In this document: positions 35,090-44,032 of the stretch, one piece after another | How the letters are laid out: each line of letters opens with the position of its first letter | How positions within the stretch are numbered: position 1 is the stretch's first letter | Notes under the pieces: generated by a model | Told to the model about the DNA's origin: nothing | The model's input: the letters and a program-made list of their open reading frames with translations, nothing else | Database searches by the model: none | NCBI GenBank assembly: GCA_964558295.1 | Contig: CAZLDQ010000010.1 | Coordinates: 1-52,178, forward strand | From: JBDKTH01 sp964558295 | GTDB taxonomy: Bacteria; Planctomycetota; Planctomycetia; Pirellulales; Thermoguttaceae | Direction: 5' to 3' | Length of the DNA: 52,178 bases | Translations under genes and position numbers: made by a program

Positions 35090-35110
35090 CCCTCTCCCTT
35101 TGGGAGAGGG
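35090..35110 (+). terminator. Hairpin of the CCCTCTCCC repeat family, probable terminator
   Basis: CCCTCTCCC at 35090-35098 and GGGAGAGGG at 35102-35110 form a perfect 9-bp stem with a TTT loop, 9 bases after the stop codon. The following GCTTGGGTGAGGGG completes a well-known dispersed REP-like element (CCCTCTCCC..GGGTGAGGG) found in many bacteria. There is no U-tract, so termination efficiency is uncertain. Confidence 0.6.
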
Positions 35111-35297
35111 CTTGGGTGAGGGGAATTGCCCGGGATTGATTCTCCTTGCCCCAGCCCTCTTCCTTATGGGGGCTGACGAACAAGGCTCCGAGGAGTGGGG
35201 CTCGCGAAGATGCTGAACCCTGAACCCGTCGGGCGTCGTCCTTCGGTCATTCCTTGGTCATTGGACCGTTCGACATTCGGCCTTCCCGGCGGGCTTG

Positions 35298-36917
35298 TCA
35301 CATGCCGTCTTGGCTGGCCAACCAACCGCGGTTGCGCAGGATGTTGACCATTGCATCGTGGTCCTCCCGACGCTGGTTGATGCGGAGCTGCAGGCTCTGC
35401 CGCTTCATGGGCGTCAGCGTGGCAACGTGTCCCTGCCGTATGATCCGCTCGTTGTCCTGGACCTGCAACTTGAACAACCGCTCGTTTTGGCTGATCTCCT
35501 CCAGAAGCTTATCCAGTCGGGCTACCCATTGAGCCGCCCGACTCGAAGGCGATGCTTTTTCGAGTTCCTTCATCTCCCACGACTCCACGCACCGGTTTTC
35601 CGAGAAGAGGTACAGGGTCTTGGGTTGGTCCAACACCGACTCGACGACGACCTTCAAGGCATCATCCTGGAACAGGCAGATCGGCCCATGGCGTTTGTCG
35701 AAGCGGTAGTGCGACCAAAGCACCCGGCGTCCTTCGGCGTCCCAGGTCTGCAGCCAGCCATGCTTGTCGTTGTTCAGATAGTTGACCGTTGTCAGGGGGC
35801 TGTTGTCTTCATAGAACGCTACTGTCTGGCCGTTGAGACGCCCCTGGCGGTAACTGGTCATGGCGAACACGGCCCCGCTGGGGTAGCGGAGCGTGGTTAC
35901 CGAGTTGCTATTGCTGCTCCACTGGTCTACCACGCCGAGCATGTTCCGCCGATCGTTGTCAAGGATCTTGCTGTCGAGGATATTCCCCGAGGGAAACCGG
36001 ATGCGAAACGAGGCCTTACTCGACGTCAGATCGCCGGTGATCTCCGGCTTGGCCACCGATCCGTCGGCCGACGGGTGCACCGCAAGAGACTCCCCCTTCT
36101 TCTCCAAGAGCCGGGGCACGTACCGGGCGGTCAGCGCATAGTGCGGCTGGCCGGTCTTCGTCGACCAGAGATTCACGCCGAGGACCTCGCCTTCGAGATT
36201 GACTAGTGGGCCCCCGACGTTTGTCGAACGTATGACAGTCGTGGTTTCGATCCAAGTCGCATCGGCGTCGAGCTTCTCGAACCGCTTGGAGTCCACCCCG
36301 GCTGCCGTCAGGTGCGAACGTACCTCGCTGCCCGGACAAATCCGGGTTACGAGCCCTTGGGCAGGGGCGGAAAAGAGCCCCTGGCAGCCGCCGAGTCCCA
36401 CAACGATGTCCTTCTCGTGAGGAAACGTCTTGGACAACGCCAGCGGCGTGAAATCTTGGGTCCGCGCCGTCCGCACCAGCGCCAAGCCATTCCCGTCCGG
36501 CGGGATGTATGTGGCGGTAATCTCCGCCCGCTGGCGGTCGTCAAACGTGACTTCGCCTTGCGCCATCTTCTCAAGGATCAGGGCACTGGTGACAATCGTG
36601 CCTTCCTTGTCCACGACAAACCCGCTGCCGTAGGCGCAGTCGGTGTCGATCCAGACCAACGAGGCACGAACCTTCTCCCGGAGGGCCTCCAGCGTCTCCT
36701 CGGTCAGCCCTTCCTGCACCTTTTTCGGCTCTTCGGGCGGTTTGACCGGCGCTGGGGGGGGAGGGGGCGGAACGGCTGTCTCAGGCTTGGGCGGAGTGGC
36801 GGCCTTCCCATCCACCGAGGGTGTCGCGCTTAAGCCAAAATAGTCCTGGTTGCAGCCGGTTCCGGTGGTAAGAAGAACCGGGGTCGCAAAAGCAACCAGG
36901 CACCAAACAAACTTCAT
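35298..36917 (-). CDS. HtrA-like pseudoprotease lipoprotein with MORN-type repeats
   Basis: With the ATG at 36917 (GGGGAGAG upstream) the protein has 539 residues. A signal peptide with a lipoprotein-like Cys22 and a Pro-rich linker (40-66) come first. A trypsin-like fold spans about 75-280: YGSGFVVDKEGTIVTSALIL, GLALVRTA and RSTNVGGPLVNLEGEVLGVN. Against HtrA, the His is Leu113, the Asp is Gly144 and the Ser is Val234, so the whole triad is gone. Residues about 350-450 resemble YwqK-type MORN repeats (YRQGRLNGQTVAFYEDNS, NNDKHGWLQTWDAEGRR, RFDKRHGPICLF). A charged coiled-coil-like tail follows. It probably binds rather than cuts, outside the cytoplasm. A longer frame to 37265 lacks a start signal. 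Confidence 0.8.
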   Translation of the reverse strand: MKFVWCLVAFATPVLLTTGTGCNQDYFGLSATPSVDGKAATPPKPETAVPPPPPPAPVKPPEEPKKVQEGLTEETLEALREKVRASLVWIDTDCAYGSGFVVDKEGTIVTSALILEKMAQGEVTFDDRQRAEITATYIPPDGNGLALVRTARTQDFTPLALSKTFPHEKDIVVGLGGCQGLFSAPAQGLVTRICPGSEVRSHLTAAGVDSKRFEKLDADATWIETTTVIRSTNVGGPLVNLEGEVLGVNLWSTKTGQPHYALTARYVPRLLEKKGESLAVHPSADGSVAKPEITGDLTSSKASFRIRFPSGNILDSKILDNDRRNMLGVVDQWSSNSNSVTTLRYPSGAVFAMTSYRQGRLNGQTVAFYEDNSPLTTVNYLNNDKHGWLQTWDAEGRRVLWSHYRFDKRHGPICLFQDDALKVVVESVLDQPKTLYLFSENRCVESWEMKELEKASPSSRAAQWVARLDKLLEEISQNERLFKLQVQDNERIIRQGHVATLTPMKRQSLQLRINQRREDHDAMVNILRNRGWLASQDGM

Positions 36918-37135
36918 GCGCTCTCTCCCCATTCTTCTGTTCAAGCCCCCCCGAGCGACTAAAGTCGGGTCAGCAATCCGCCCCACTGGGCCTACAATAA
37001 GCCGGAGGGGAACAAATGGCAACTTTCCCCCCGAGGTTTTTGGGGGAGCTACAGTCGCGGTCTTTATGCTAGCATCCTCTAGCAAATCACGACCGCGTTG
37101 CTGCCGATTCATTCTATACGTAGTCGTCACGTTTA

Positions 37136-37263
37136 GAAACGGCGGCAACCCCTTCTGTGCACAGGTTTCTTGAAGAGCCCCTTTCCCAGTCGAGCACTCC
37201 CCCGAAAAGCCCCCCCGAGCGTGACGGTTCAGGAACCGGCAGGTTCGATTCCTACGCCGTTTC
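37136..37263 (+). other. Long-range 9-bp inverted repeat with a T-arm-like element
   Basis: GAAACGGCG at 37136-37144 and CGCCGTTTC at 37255-37263 are exact complements. Just inside the 3' copy is GCAGGTTCGATTCCTAC, a near-perfect tRNA T-arm (one C-A mismatch), preceded by a hairpin CGGTTCAGGAACCG that recalls a variable arm. No D-arm or anticodon arm can be drawn and the span of 128 bases is too long, so this is at most a tRNA or tmRNA-like relic, or chance. It overlaps the pilZ stop codon. Confidence 0.25.
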
Positions 37264-37623
37264 ATCCGCGCAAAGGATTCCGTTTAAGAACAGCTCGCCG
37301 AGCGTTTCCCAGGCGAGTTCCTGATCGGCTGAACAGCCGATTAACCAAGTGTCGTTCTTCGGTTCCCGCTGCCAGCGAACGGTGCCCGCCAAGGTCAGAT
37401 CCATTCCCGAGTTGTCGTCGCGCAGTCGTAAGACGACCGCTTCTTCGTCGTCCAGTGGGGTGCTGGTCTGGACACAGAACCCATGGCGGGAAATGTCGAT
37501 CAGCGTCGCGTGATGGACGTCGACCGCACCGTCCACCTGTCGCTGAATCTGGACGTGCAACGCGTCGGGATCCACGACATGATGCCGCGGACGATGGGGA
37601 TAGCTCACCGAATGGGAGGCCAT
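37252..37623 (-). CDS. PilZ-domain protein
   Basis: The 123-residue protein matches a stand-alone PilZ domain. The D-x-S-x-x-G part of the c-di-GMP motif is DISRHG (D43, S45, G48), followed by the barrel strands (GFCVQTSTPL, EAVVLRLRDD, LAGTVRWQRE). The N-terminal arginine motif RxxxR is imperfect (R11-P-R13-H-H), so c-di-GMP binding may be weak or altered. The C-terminal 25 residues (ELAWETLGELFLNG) are a short helix. It is likely cytoplasmic. There is no c-di-GMP synthase or hydrolase nearby. Confidence 0.82.
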   Translation of the reverse strand: MASHSVSYPHRPRHHVVDPDALHVQIQRQVDGAVDVHHATLIDISRHGFCVQTSTPLDDEEAVVLRLRDDNSGMDLTLAGTVRWQREPKNDTWLIGCSADQELAWETLGELFLNGILCADETA

Positions 37624-38085
37624 GGCAGCAACTCCTCAACAACGGAAGGAGCTCTGTCCAATCCTGTCACAAATCGGCGCTAGGCAACGTGTTGACCGAC
37701 GGCCAGCACCAATCCATCACGCAGCAAGCGTTCTAACTACTCTAACTCACAAAAGCCCCTCCCTTCGGCTGGAAGTCTCTCCGCCGGTGGCGCAAATTGG
37801 CGGTTTGACGGCACTGCGATCAACTCCAAGCTGCCAACTAACTTATGCGAGCAGTGATGTCGCCAAACTCGCTACAATCGGCACAATCCTGTCGGGCTGC
37901 AGCGGTCTCCAGCCGTCAAGAATTGCCTGAATTGCACATGCGGAAAATTCGCCTGCATCGATTAGGAAATCCGACCGATTAGGAATACTGGCGCGCGTTG
38001 GGAGCAGCCCCCAAGGCATACCCCCACTTTGGATTGACAAAGACACCCAACGAACCAACGGTTTCCGGCAGAACGGGTCTTCCAT
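37624..38085. other. Intergenic region with a short direct repeat
   Basis: No gene is supported. CGATTAGGAA occurs at 37959-37968 and 37976-37985, 17 bases apart and about 100 bases before the WD40 gene start, and could be an operator or promoter element. The rest shows nothing recognisable. Confidence 0.4.
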
Positions 38086-39108
38086 ATGAAAACCACACTT
38101 CATCTGCTCGTCTCAGGCGTGGTCCTGGCGGCCATGGCCGCCTCCTCGGCGCAGGGCGCCGAAGCCATCGTCAAGTTGGCTTCGACTCAGACCATTAAAC
38201 TGGGCAGTCAGAGTTCCTTCGAGACCGTGCCGGTTGTCTCCAGCGTGACGTTGGACCCGACCGGACAACTCATGGCCACGGCCGGGGATGACCACGTGGT
38301 GCGGATTGTCAATGTGCGTACCGGGCAAACGCTCCGACGTTTGGTGGCTCACTCCGACTGGGTACAAAGCGTGGTGTTTAGTCCTGACGGCCAGATCCTG
38401 GCCACCGCCGGCAAGGATCGCCGGATCCTGCTCTGGAACGTTAACGCCGATCACCCCTATCGCCAATTGGCCGATGATGCCCGTGGGATTTCCACGCTCG
38501 CTTTCAGTCCTGATGGACGGCAGTTGGCGGCCGCCGGTTTCGAGCCGCGAGTCTGGATCTATGACGGCACGACCGGACAACTCCTCCGGACGTTGGAAGC
38601 CCCCGGTACGGATATTCGCGCAGTGGTCTTCTCCCCCGACGGCAAACATCTAGCCGCCGCAGGGCGCACTGGACGCATTCGCGTCTGGGAAGTGGCCAAC
38701 GGCAACGTGCGGGGCGATTTGGACGCCGGCGATCGGCGACGGATTCACGCCTTGGCTTTCTCGGCCGATGGCAACCAACTGGCGGCCGGCGGCGAGGCCC
38801 CTAGCATCCGCCTTTGGAACCTCCAGAGCCAGAAACTTGCCGATACGCTCCCCGCGCGACCGGGCAAGGTCATGTCGTTGACTTTTTGCGGTCCAGAAAC
38901 GCTGGCCGCCGGCGGAAGCGACGACATCATCCGCATCTGGAACCTCGCCACCCGTAGCGAGCGATACCAACTCGTCGGCCACACCGGCTCGGTCTCAGCC
39001 CTAACCTGGGAGCCGCGTTCCACGTTGTTGCTCTCCGGGAGCTTCGACACCACGGTGCGCACTTGGCTCTTGAACGACAAGGACGTGGAAACCATCTCGC
39101 AGCGATAA
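38086..39108 (+). CDS. Secreted WD40-repeat protein
   Basis: The 340-residue protein has a signal peptide (LLVSGVVLAAMAASSAQGA) and then about seven WD40 blades, enough for one propeller. Repeated signs are VVFSPDGQILATAGKDRRILLWNV, TLAFSPDGRQLAAAGFEPRVWIYD, VVFSPDGKHLAAAGRTGRIRVWEV and LAFSADGNQLAAGGEAPSIRLWNL, each with the D-G-LA-A-G and W-dipeptide pattern. WD40 propellers usually hold protein complexes together. An exported one probably works at the cell surface or in the periplasm. The gene lies 41 bases before the SdrD_B-repeat gene on the same strand, so the two may be co-transcribed and could interact. Confidence 0.88.
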   Translation: MKTTLHLLVSGVVLAAMAASSAQGAEAIVKLASTQTIKLGSQSSFETVPVVSSVTLDPTGQLMATAGDDHVVRIVNVRTGQTLRRLVAHSDWVQSVVFSPDGQILATAGKDRRILLWNVNADHPYRQLADDARGISTLAFSPDGRQLAAAGFEPRVWIYDGTTGQLLRTLEAPGTDIRAVVFSPDGKHLAAAGRTGRIRVWEVANGNVRGDLDAGDRRRIHALAFSADGNQLAAGGEAPSIRLWNLQSQKLADTLPARPGKVMSLTFCGPETLAAGGSDDIIRIWNLATRSERYQLVGHTGSVSALTWEPRSTLLLSGSFDTTVRTWLLNDKDVETISQR

Positions 39109-39149
39109 CCTGGAATGTCGCTGCGTCAATATCTACAGGGAGGTAGGTT

Positions 39150-42100
39150 GTGGGTCTTTTTCGCAAAGTTCATCAGTTACACCGCCAGTTACAGCGGTTC
39201 TGGTCCCCCGGGTCCCGACGTACCGGCACCGTTCGGCCGCGAATCTGTGCGCTGGAGCCGTGCGAGTCACGGCAGCTCTTGAGCTTTACCCCCACGCCGA
39301 TCGAAATTGGCGCGGTCTACTACGAGGATGCCGGCGCGGAAGATGCCGCGGGCGACATCCTCCAGATTTCCTGGAGCGGTGGGGAACCGGGCACACAACT
39401 GACCAAGCTGACCATCGATACCGACAAGCTCGGCGACGGCCTGTCGATCGGCGACGCCTTCTTCGACACGGCTGCCGGCGGTCTGGGGGACTATGCGGCC
39501 GTCCCCTTGTCGATCGTCAGCAGTGACGGCTTTACCGTGCTTAGCGCGACGGTTGTCGACGGCGGGACCAAGCTCGAACTGACCTTCAGCGGTTTCGACG
39601 CGGGCGAAACCCTCGTACTGAGCATCGACGTCGACGAACAAGGTTTTGTCGATCCCGACGATCCGCAGGCCGATCAGAACGCGGCCAACGCCGTCTGCGA
39701 AGGCAAAGAGTTCGAAGGCTCGAAACTTCTGGCCACCTTCTCCGCCGCCGGCTTCTACGAAGTCAGCGGTACGGGGCGCTTCCGCGATAGCTACAGCGTT
39801 ACGGCTGGACTCAATCTGCCCGGCGATACCTATATGCCCCCTGGCACCGACTCGCATTCCGAGCGAACTGCCGGGGCCTTCTTCGACGTCACGCAGACAC
39901 CGCTGCCGATTACGATCGCCGGCAACGTCTATGAGGACCTGGATCTCGACAACGTTCGGGATTCTGGCGAACAAGGAATTGCCGGCGTCACCCTCGCACT
40001 TCTCGAAATCGTTGACGGCCAGTATGTGGCCACCGGCAAGACGGCCATCACCGACGCCAACGGCCAGTACAAGTTCGACAACATCACCCCGGGCACCTAC
40101 CGGATCGTGGAAACCCAACCGACCGGCTATCTGAGCGTCGGTGCCACGGCCGGCACGGTCGGCGGCTCCACCCGCGGCGTGGTTACCAGCGTCGATGTGC
40201 TCAGCAGCATCAGCCTTGTCGGCGGCGATGACAGCGTGAACAACGATTTCGCCGAAGTCAAGCCGGCCACCTTGAGCGGCTACGTCTATCACGACGCCGA
40301 TAACGACGGCCTGCGCGATTCGGGGGAAACGGGCATCGCCGGTACAACGATCCAAATCCAACGCCTCGCCGCCGATGGTTCGACCCTGGCAACTCTCCAA
40401 GTGCAGACCGACGCCAACGGCTACTGGTCGGCCACTGGGCTCATGCCAGGCGTCTATCGGGTCCTGGAAGTTCAGCCTACCGGTTATCTCGACGGCCTCG
40501 ACGCCGCGGGCACGGCCGGTGGTACGGCCTACAACCCCGGCGACCGGATCGACGGCATCCACCTCACCAGCGGCCAGAACGGCCAAGAGTATGACTTCGG
40601 CGAACTGCTCCCCGCGACGATCAGCGGCCGGGTCGTCGCCGACGCGGATGCCGACGGCCAGTACGATTCCGGCGAAACACTCCTCAGCGGCGTGACCGTC
40701 TACTTGCTCGACGCCTCGGGCAGCCGCATTGCCACGGCCGTCACCGATGCCAACGGCGAGTACCGCTTCACCAATCTGGCCCCCGGCACGTATGGCGTCG
40801 AAGAGGTCCAGCCCGACGGCTTCTACGATGGCCTTGATACGGTTGGCTCTGCCGGCGGCTCGCGGCTCGCGCCCGATTCGATCATTGACATCCACCTGGC
40901 GTCCGGCGTCAACGGCGTCCGCTACGACTTTTATGAACTGCTGCCGGCCAGCCTCTCCGGATATGTGTATGTCGACGACAACAACAACGGCGTGCGCAAT
41001 GCCGGAGAAACGGGCATCGCCGGCGTCGTGCTCCAGTTGCTCGACGCCAATGGCCAACCGACCGGCGTTACGACAACGACCGACGCCAATGGCTATTACC
41101 GCTTCAACAATCTTCGGCCGAATCAGACCTACGGCGTGGCCGAAGTCCAACCGACCGGCTACTACGACGGTCTGGATACCGCGGGTACGGCCGGCGGTGT
41201 TGCCCACAACCCGGGCGACTCGATCACCGGCGCAGTCCTCGCCTCCGGCACCGCCGGCAAGAACTACAACTTCGGCGAACTACGTCCGGCAAGTCTCGGC
41301 GGCCAGGTGATTCTCGACGCCAATAACAACGGTCGCATCGACGCCGGCGAAGAACCGATCGCCGGAGTGACCGTCTGGCTCTTGGGCTCCTCGGGTACTC
41401 GCATCGCCTCGACAACCACCGATGCCGGCGGCTACTACCTGTTTGGCAACCTCCAACCGGGCATCTACGGAGTCGAAGAGATTCAGCCGTCCGCTTACCT
41501 TGACGGCAAAGACCTCGTCGGTACGGCTGGCGGAGCCAACGTTGTCAACGACCGACTCACCGCCATCGTCCTGACCTCGGGGACGGTGGCCATCGACTAC
41601 GACTTCCTCGAAGTGCCGCCGGCCACGATTTCCGGCCACGTTTTCCAGGATGGGGCGGCAATCTCCGTCAAGACCGGCGAAGCGATTCCCGACGTGGCTA
41701 CGGTGCGCGACGGGCGGTTCACTTCCGACGACACCCCCTTGGCCGGCGTCGTGCTTCGGCTTTGCGATGGCAGCGGCGCGCCGCTCTATGATGCCAACGG
41801 AAACGCGATTACCACGGTGACCGACGAGAACGGCTTTTATCAGTTCACAGGCTTGGCGCCGGGCGTCTATACAATTCTCGAACAACATCCGGACGGCTAC
41901 TACGATAGTATTGACACCCCCGGCTCCAATGGCGGAATCGCCATCAATCCCAAAGACGATATCGATCCGATGATCCTCGCCACGCTGGCGGTCGATCCCG
42001 CCGATGATGCGATCATTCGGATTCCGGTCAGTGCGGGCGAAACGGCCGTTTCGTACAACTTCAGCGAAGTGCTGGTGGAAACCGTGCCCGACGATCCGCC

Positions 42101-43331
42101 GACCCCGCCGAATCCGCCAAATCCGCCGTACAACCCGCCGCCCTCGCCCCCGTGGACGCCACTTGAGCCTCCTACGGCAATTCCCGTGGATACGATGACC
42201 CATGTCCACTCCTATTACCTTCCTTCCCCGGTGCAGCGCACGCTCAGCTTGGCGGGTGGAGGCGGGAGCACCGCAGCCGCCTACACTTGGCACTTGAGCG
42301 TGGTCAACGGCGGCCAGCCGCGGCGGGAAAACGAAGGGTCCAAGTACGTCACCGAGTCGTCGAGCGTCTACTTCAACCCGGTCTCCTGGAACGGTTCCGA
42401 CATGAGCCGCGCCGAGTGGCTCATGTTGCTGTGGGATCAAGACAAGCCGGTCAAGAAGGCCATCTTCGGAATCGAAGGGGCTCGGCCCGTGGTCGGCGAC
42501 TTCGATGGCAATGGAACGATCGACATCGGCGTCTTCTTCGACGGGCTCTGGTTCCTCGACCTCAACGGGAACGGCGTCTGGGACGACGGCGACCTCTGGG
42601 TTCGCCTCGGCAAGGAAGGCGATCAACCGGTGACCGGTGACTGGGACGGCGACGGCAAGACTGACTTGGGCATCTTCGGCCCCTCCTGGGCCGGCGACAG
42701 CCGCGCAATCGCGAATGAACCAGGGCTTCCGGATGCCGCCAACAATGAGGAGAGCGGGCGCTTCAAGAACGTGCCCCCTCCGCCCGAGCAAGCCACCTTG
42801 GGCTGGCGCACCATGAAACGCACGGCTAAAGGACAACTCCGCGCCGACCTGATCGACCATGTCTTCCAGTATGGCGCTGAAGGCGACATTGCCGTCTCCG
42901 GCGACTGGAACGGCGACGGGATCGCCAACATTGGCCTGTTCCGCGGCGGGATTTGGTATCTCGACGCCGACGGTAACGGACGTTGGACTCCCGACGACGT
43001 CTACCTCGAAGGGTTCGGCGCCCCGGGCGACCTCCCCGTAGTCGGCGACTGGAACGGCGACGGGATCGACGACCTGGGTATCTATCGCAAAGGGACCTGG
43101 TATCTCGATACCAACGCCGACCACAAGCTCGACGCCCACGACAAAGTCTTCCACCTCGGGGGGCCCCACGATCGTCCCTTTGCCGCCGACTTCAACGGCG
43201 ACGGCATCGACGAGATCGGCATCTACCGCGACGGCCACTATCCGCAGAACAAACAGGCCTCCGACCCCGGCCAATCCGAAAGTCCTGCCGAGGATGTGGC
43301 TACTCGCCCGACCGAAACAACCGTCCAGTAA
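39150..43331 (+). CDS. Giant surface protein with SdrD_B repeats and FG-GAP-like C-terminus
   Basis: The 1,393-residue protein starts at a GTG with GGGAGG upstream. Its N-terminus has the planctomycete export motif variant ALEPCESRQLLS instead of a classic signal peptide. Six SdrD_B/Cna-B-like repeats of about 112 residues begin near residues 254, 373, 489, 601, 713 and 824. Each has a Ca-binding-like loop (DADNDGLRDSGE, DDNNNGVRNAGE), a GITGV-like turn (GIAGV), TDANGYYRF and DGLDTAGTAGG. A Pro-rich linker near 978-1013 leads to a C-terminal domain of FG-GAP/VCBS-like repeats (VVGDFDGNGTIDIGVFFDGLWFLD, DWNGDGIANIGLF, DWNGDGIDDLGIY). It should be a long, calcium-stiffened adhesin or cell-wall protein. 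Confidence 0.9.
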   Translation: MGLFRKVHQLHRQLQRFWSPGSRRTGTVRPRICALEPCESRQLLSFTPTPIEIGAVYYEDAGAEDAAGDILQISWSGGEPGTQLTKLTIDTDKLGDGLSIGDAFFDTAAGGLGDYAAVPLSIVSSDGFTVLSATVVDGGTKLELTFSGFDAGETLVLSIDVDEQGFVDPDDPQADQNAANAVCEGKEFEGSKLLATFSAAGFYEVSGTGRFRDSYSVTAGLNLPGDTYMPPGTDSHSERTAGAFFDVTQTPLPITIAGNVYEDLDLDNVRDSGEQGIAGVTLALLEIVDGQYVATGKTAITDANGQYKFDNITPGTYRIVETQPTGYLSVGATAGTVGGSTRGVVTSVDVLSSISLVGGDDSVNNDFAEVKPATLSGYVYHDADNDGLRDSGETGIAGTTIQIQRLAADGSTLATLQVQTDANGYWSATGLMPGVYRVLEVQPTGYLDGLDAAGTAGGTAYNPGDRIDGIHLTSGQNGQEYDFGELLPATISGRVVADADADGQYDSGETLLSGVTVYLLDASGSRIATAVTDANGEYRFTNLAPGTYGVEEVQPDGFYDGLDTVGSAGGSRLAPDSIIDIHLASGVNGVRYDFYELLPASLSGYVYVDDNNNGVRNAGETGIAGVVLQLLDANGQPTGVTTTTDANGYYRFNNLRPNQTYGVAEVQPTGYYDGLDTAGTAGGVAHNPGDSITGAVLASGTAGKNYNFGELRPASLGGQVILDANNNGRIDAGEEPIAGVTVWLLGSSGTRIASTTTDAGGYYLFGNLQPGIYGVEEIQPSAYLDGKDLVGTAGGANVVNDRLTAIVLTSGTVAIDYDFLEVPPATISGHVFQDGAAISVKTGEAIPDVATVRDGRFTSDDTPLAGVVLRLCDGSGAPLYDANGNAITTVTDENGFYQFTGLAPGVYTILEQHPDGYYDSIDTPGSNGGIAINPKDDIDPMILATLAVDPADDAIIRIPVSAGETAVSYNFSEVLVETVPDDPPTPPNPPNPPYNPPPSPPWTPLEPPTAIPVDTMTHVHSYYLPSPVQRTLSLAGGGGSTAAAYTWHLSVVNGGQPRRENEGSKYVTESSSVYFNPVSWNGSDMSRAEWLMLLWDQDKPVKKAIFGIEGARPVVGDFDGNGTIDIGVFFDGLWFLDLNGNGVWDDGDLWVRLGKEGDQPVTGDWDGDGKTDLGIFGPSWAGDSRAIANEPGLPDAANNEESGRFKNVPPPPEQATLGWRTMKRTAKGQLRADLIDHVFQYGAEGDIAVSGDWNGDGIANIGLFRGGIWYLDADGNGRWTPDDVYLEGFGAPGDLPVVGDWNGDGIDDLGIYRKGTWYLDTNADHKLDAHDKVFHLGGPHDRPFAADFNGDGIDEIGIYRDGHYPQNKQASDPGQSESPAEDVATRPTETTVQ

Positions 43332-43527
43332 GAAGGGGCTGGGGACTGGGGAGGCAGAGACGATTTGTCTCCCCGGGTGTCTCCCCTTTCCCCAATTCGC
43401 ACTGAACGCACCGTCCTCGTGCATGCCACGATCGCGGAATCGCCGCTCATAAGGAAGGACTGAAGGCGGCCGAAAGAGACATTGTCCGAGGAACGGGGCT
43501 TTGGCAAGGCAACCTGCAAGCCCGATT

Positions 43528-44026
43528 CGAAAAACACCGCCAACACCAGCGCGATCCACGGCAATTGGTTGACCATCATCCCGAGTACAACCACGCCAAA
43601 GGCCAAGGCGATGCTCAACCACTGATAGGGGCGGAGCCATTCGCGGAGAAACACGACGCGCAACAGGACGTTGACCAAGGGGAGGATGAAATAGCCGAGA
43701 CTCGACTGGAGCACCTACGCCAAGGCCACTGCATAGATGAACGTCAGCCAGTTGACGGCGATCAGGAACGTACTGGCACCTAACGCGAGCAGCAGCTGGG
43801 GATTCCTCCAGACCTCGTGCAGCTCTTGCCCGCGGTGCATGACGACCAGAGACAATCCCAGGACGACAAACGACCAGAACCCGCGGTGGGCAAGGACTTC
43901 CAGCGGGGCGATGGCCGCCACGGACTTGAAATACAGGGGAAAAATCCCCTATAAGCCATACGCCCCCACGCCGTAGACCAGACCTTGGCTTGTGGGCCGC
44001 TGCTTTGTGTTGACCGCTTTACCCAT
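43528..44026 (-). pseudogene. rarD: Decayed rarD-type EamA permease gene
   Basis: One frame read leftwards from the ATG at 44026 gives MGKAVNTKQRPTSQGLVYG and then GAYGL, a TAG (43949-43951) where RarD has Trp, GIFPLYFKSVAAIAPLEVLAHRGFWSF, a long hydrophobic stretch to FIYAVALA, a second TAG (43715-43717), then LQSSLGYFILPLVNVLLRVVFL and LPWIALVLAVFF. After about 43528 similarity stops, with the remaining half of the permease missing. RarD-like proteins are ten-helix inner-membrane transporters of the drug/metabolite type. Two nonsense codons and the truncation make it a pseudogene. It follows the DUF1080 gene by 6 bases in the reverse sense. Confidence 0.85.
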
Positions 44027-44032
44027 GCGCGA

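Noticed and set aside
39267..43640. Long minus-strand frames (646 and 786 codons) opposite the SdrD_B gene
   Set aside because: Their repetitive Val/Asp/Gly composition mirrors the repeat units on the other strand. They are antisense artefacts.
43717..43949. Recoded TAG (amber suppression) in the rarD-like gene
   Set aside because: Other genes in the window end normally at TAG, and the C-terminal half of the permease is missing, so simple decay explains the stops.
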